Below are positions 61,282 through 64,000 of a stretch of 64,000 nucleotides of DNA, piece after piece; within the stretch, counting starts at the first letter, position 1; the number at the start of each line of letters is the position of its first letter. A program made the translations under genes and the position numbers. Origin of the DNA: Chara braunii (taxonomy: Eukaryota; Streptophyta; Charophyceae; Charales; Characeae); contig BFEA01000168.1 in NCBI GenBank assembly GCA_003427395.1, positions 1,788,533 through 1,852,532 on the forward strand, given 5' to 3'. Below the pieces are notes generated by a model, which was not told the origin of the DNA, searched no databases, and saw only the letters and a list, made by a program, of their open reading frames with translations.

Positions 61282-62609
61282 CTAGTTTCCCTGGATATCT
61301 TGGTCTTCCTCAGTTAAGATCCCACTCTCCTCTGCGATCACCACCTTAGCACCCTTCTCCTCCATCTCGTGTAGACATCTCATGTACTCTTCCTAGGCGC
61401 GCCAATTCCATTACGCCAAATCCTTTTCTTGTGTATTCGATATTCTTCTCCTTGCACAAGGCCATGATGTGTGTGTAGTGCATTGAATTGTAGTTCTCCA
61501 CCCGATTCTTCATGTAACCGGTCAAGCCCAGCTCATCGTGGTCCTCCATGAGGACTTCGTCATGCGCTTCCTTCCCCTCAGTCGGTTTGTCCTCGGTCTT
61601 CTTACTACACTCGCCCTGTTCTTCACGTCTCATCCTTATTGGCAGAGGTTCCACGGTACTAGAGGCGACCTTCGCTTGTCCCAGGCTTGACACAAGCTGC
61701 TTCAACAGATCCTTGATCTCCGTCATATCACCCGTTGCTCTCTCCTTCCCTTTTGCTTTCACCTCCTCGAATTTCTTTGTTAAGTTCCCTCTTCTCTTTC
61801 TGACAAGCTCCACCCCATCGTCATCTTCTTCGTCGGAGGAGATGAGGACTTTCCTGGCTGGTACCTTCTTGGTCTTCATTCAACTCTTGGAGATGACGTA
61901 GGAGTGGAAGGAGGTGTCTTCCTCTTCTCGCTGCTTGATCCTTCTTTCAGATCTTGTAATTCCTTCTCGGCTCGGAGGCGTTTCAACTCTTCTTTCTCTT
62001 CTTCTGCCAGTTTCGACTTTCGGTCCACGTCATCCAACTTATCCGTGAGAAGTCTCAGCGAACTCCCAAAAGTCTTCATCACCCAATTTTTCATCTCCTC
62101 CTCCTTGTCTTCAGTCTTCTTCTTTCCAATTTCCACGATCTTCAGTCCAGGTTCCAGGCTCCGCGTAACGGCCGGCTTCATTTCGGTATGTTGCTTAGCA
62201 ACTTCTTGTACTGCCTCGTTAAACTTAAGCTTCTCTAAGAAGTCGGCTTGATCCTTGGTAAAAAAGGCTTGGTTAGAATTTCCACCCCGCCAGTTACCAT
62301 TGTTGAAGCTATTTCCATTTGCATAGCTGCTACCGTACCCATTTCCATATCCTCCGCCAAATTGCGCAGGTTGACCCATGGGGAATTGCCCGGGTGGGGG
62401 CATCTGTCCCAGTATGGCTGTCCAAACATTGGGTAAGGTTGATAGGGCGAATACGTAGGAGGAGGGGGAGGAGGAGGAGGAGGAGGAGGAGGAGGATGGT
62501 TAAACTGGTTGGGTTGGTAGCCATTAGCTTGCGCTTGGTCCATCCAATACCTGTCGCAGCCGGACCACCTTCCTCGTCCTCTTCCTCTTCCTCTTCCCCT
62601 TCCGTTCAT
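61282..62609 (-). pseudogene. Penelope-like ORF1: Gly/Pro-rich, coiled-coil, charged protein
   Basis: ATG 62609 opens MNGRGRGRGRGRGRW, then a run of 13 Pro (62494-62456) and a Tyr/Pro segment. Near 62408 one base is lost and the next frame continues with QFGGGYGNGYGSSYANGN and FFTKDQADFLEKLK. A long Glu/Lys coiled coil follows (LAEEEKEELKRLRAEKELQ). That frame ends at TGA 61878-61876, overlapping an ATG (ATGA) that opens MKTKKVPARKVLISSDEEDDDG and a basic-acidic segment. It then reads NYNSMHYTHIMALCKEKNIEYTRKGF. After a frame change near 61390 it ends in TEEDQDIQGN at TAG 61284-61282. It resembles RNA-binding, multimerising ORF1 proteins of retroelements, but no named domain was recognised. 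Confidence 0.6.
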
Positions 62610-63265
62610 AAACCCCTATCCGAGCAGCGCTTCCGACAAGTCGAAAATAAGCGCGCCGCGGCGTGCTCGGTTTACTCTTAAGTAAGGCGCAAAATAGTTT
62701 AGCTCAGGAATTATTCATTCCACCAAAAAGGTGCATCCTTCGTTCTCACTAATCACCCTCAGAGGTAGCTACTTCCATCCCTCGATCAACGACTAAGTGT
62801 TGTGTTGCTATATCTAATACTCGAGCCCGTCTTCTATTCTCCTTAGTAGCGTCTTCACCCAATGATGCCGTACCAGGTGCCGTACCACGATCTCCTACTG
62901 AACTCTCTCCTACGGTTGCACCGATGAGGTTCTTCCGTTACTGCAAGTGGTGGAGAGGAGAGGTCGTCGAGCACGAAAAAACACAAAAAAACACAAAAAA
63001 ACGTCGTGGTTCGTAGTAGTCCGCCACTGTTGAAGGTCATCCGCTGAGCTGCAAGCGGTGGAGAGGTCGCCCAAACGAAGACTCGTCGTAGTCTGCCACA
63101 TTCGGAGATCAAAAAGCAGAAAAAGTAGAAAAATAATAATAATAATGATAAGATTGATGAGTACATAAAATACGAAGAAGAAATGCTCGTGAGAGGAACT
63201 CACGGCGCCGTCCAATCGTTCCTAGGCGTGGTGCGAGGTCGATTGGATCAGCTGTAAGTGCAAGA
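62610..63265 (-). other. Region between the 5' terminal repeat and ORF1
   Basis: No gene is recognised. Two copies of a GAGGTCGTC/CAAGTGGTGGAGAGG-like segment occur near 62945-62970 and 63050-63085. A-rich runs lie at 62977-63001 and 63120-63150. Promoter or leader functions of the element would be expected here but no motif can be assigned. Confidence 0.4.
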
Positions 63266-63489
63266 AACACAAATAGTCATGACAATGAGGGCTTTACCAT
63301 CATAGTACCATCGTCATGAGGTACACCATCGCTGAAAAACACCTAGCGATCTCAACCCTTCTGCCCTTGTACTATTCAGGTCGGAAAGTGCTTCCCGCAC
63401 TCAATCTCCAGTCTTAAGTACTTTCTGCTTGCTAAGAAACTAACTAGTTTTTTCACACGTTCGGCGATTTCCCTCCTCAGACTCCAAGT
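63266..63489 (-). repeat. Terminal direct repeat of the Penelope-like element (5' side)
   Basis: It matches 57699-57892 over its length, with about 30 extra bases at 63402-63436. The high identity shows that the two repeats share a recent origin compared with the degraded coding region. Confidence 0.9.
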
Positions 63490-64000
63490 GTGAGGATTGA
63501 GCCCTCAAGTACGGGCCTTGCCATGATGTACATGTTCTGGGCTAAGGCCCCAGCAAGCCTCGTGCCCGCCCTAAGTGAAGGCGAGCCAACAAATCAACAA
63601 GAGCCCTCTGTGCCAACATTTCACGAATTGGGGTTCATACAGTTGCAGCACGCTAGTTGGTTGGTGTGCACCGAGTCTCGGATTTCAGCAAATGCTGAAA
63701 TGCCCAGGGCCTCTAAGTTAGTTAGGCCCTGGGCACCCGAACGTGAGGCCGACAATGCATGCTGGGTAGAGAGGCCAAAAATGCCGAAGGGAAATCGGCC
63801 CACTATCTGAATCTGGCCACAAGCCTTGATGAAAGAGGTGCAACTGCACTGCCCGGGNCCCAACTGTATCGAGTTGGCTTCAGCCTCTGGGTCCCGGTCA
63901 CAGGCTGAAGGGAGGCCGCACACTCGCTGCATTGGCATATAGGCAAGCAGGGCGAGGCAGCGGGGATCTTGGCCAACACTGGCACTTGCGGGCACGCTGC
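63490..64000. other. GC-richer segment with clustered perfect hairpins
   Basis: Perfect stems include GGGCCTT/AAGGCCC (63513-63550), TTTCAGC/GCTGAAA (63683-63700), TGCCCAGGGCCT/AGGCCCTGGGCA (63701-63735), CCAACT/AGTTGG (63860-63877) and CTTCAGCCT/AGGCTGAAG (63878-63910). Long frames are open on both strands, a composition effect. I recognise no protein or RNA family. Confidence 0.6.

Larger units (their letters stand above)
57699..63489 (-). mobile_element. Penelope-like retroelement with N-terminal GIY-YIG endonuclease
   Basis: Two direct repeats (57699-57892 and 63266-63489) flank a minus-strand unit. It encodes a low-complexity ORF1 and then an ORF2 with GIY-YIG endonuclease followed by a Penelope-type RT. 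Direct terminal repeats and the pairing of GIY-YIG with this RT are hallmarks of Penelope-like elements. In most the endonuclease is C-terminal; here it precedes the RT, as in the permuted Chlamys/Naiad-type group known from green algae, protists and animals. Several stops and frameshifts make this copy inactive. Confidence 0.85.

Noticed and set aside
63466-63489. Hammerhead ribozyme core on the minus strand of the terminal repeat (CTGAGGA then GAAA)
   Set aside because: The 19 bases between the two boxes do not form the required stem II; kept only as a point to test.

Overview
The window looks like repeat-dense nuclear DNA from a plant-lineage eukaryote. I see no bacterial operons, no rRNA or tRNA genes, and no host gene I can defend. 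It holds decayed Ty3/gypsy retrotransposons, a KDZ/Plavaka-like DNA transposon, a Penelope-like retroelement, MITE-like and SINE-like insertions, and many GA/CT microsatellites. Two Nextera mate-pair junctions, two N gaps and scattered single Ns show a short-read draft assembly. A charophyte alga such as Chara would fit the mix, but that rests on general impression, not a search.

Layout. 1-5505: 3' part of a plus-strand chromovirus (protease, RT, RNase H, integrase, chromodomain, 3' LTR), broken by stops and two frameshifts. 5506-7804: AT-rich, nothing recognised. 7805-14053: decayed DNA transposon with a KDZ/Plavaka-like transposase, a Ulp1-type cysteine protease, and a further acidic/basic gene split by a 311-bp foldback hairpin. 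14204-15250: three tandem units of about 220 bp separated by long GA tracts.

16127-37172: two direct repeats of 5.1 and 5.3 kb enclose 10.6 kb. The enclosed minus strand carries, in order, an intact 183-codon ORF, a degenerate array of the same domain with a period near 485 bp, gag, protease, RT and RNase H. No integrase was seen. This looks like a giant LTR retrotransposon, although its repeat ends are not fully canonical. A 355-bp hAT-like MITE sits near its 3' end.

38340-38640 is a minus-strand LTR plus primer-binding site related to the chromovirus LTR. 38641-49660 is mostly unassigned, with two tRNA-derived SINE-like copies and a periodic repeat. 49661-52298 is a minus-strand Ty3/gypsy fragment (gag, protease, start of RT). 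52299-57698 is unassigned with low-complexity patches.

57699-63489 is a minus-strand Penelope-like element: direct terminal repeats, a low-complexity coiled-coil ORF1, and an ORF2 whose GIY-YIG endonuclease lies N-terminal to the RT. That permuted order is the less common one for this class. 63490-64000 holds a cluster of perfect short hairpins.

Many in-frame stops in these elements, including all four in the cleanest gag, can be explained by one transition (CAA, CAG, CGA or TGG to stop). This fits cytosine-methylation decay. The strongest candidates for something undescribed are the repeated domain inside the giant element and the permuted Penelope-like element with its ORF1.
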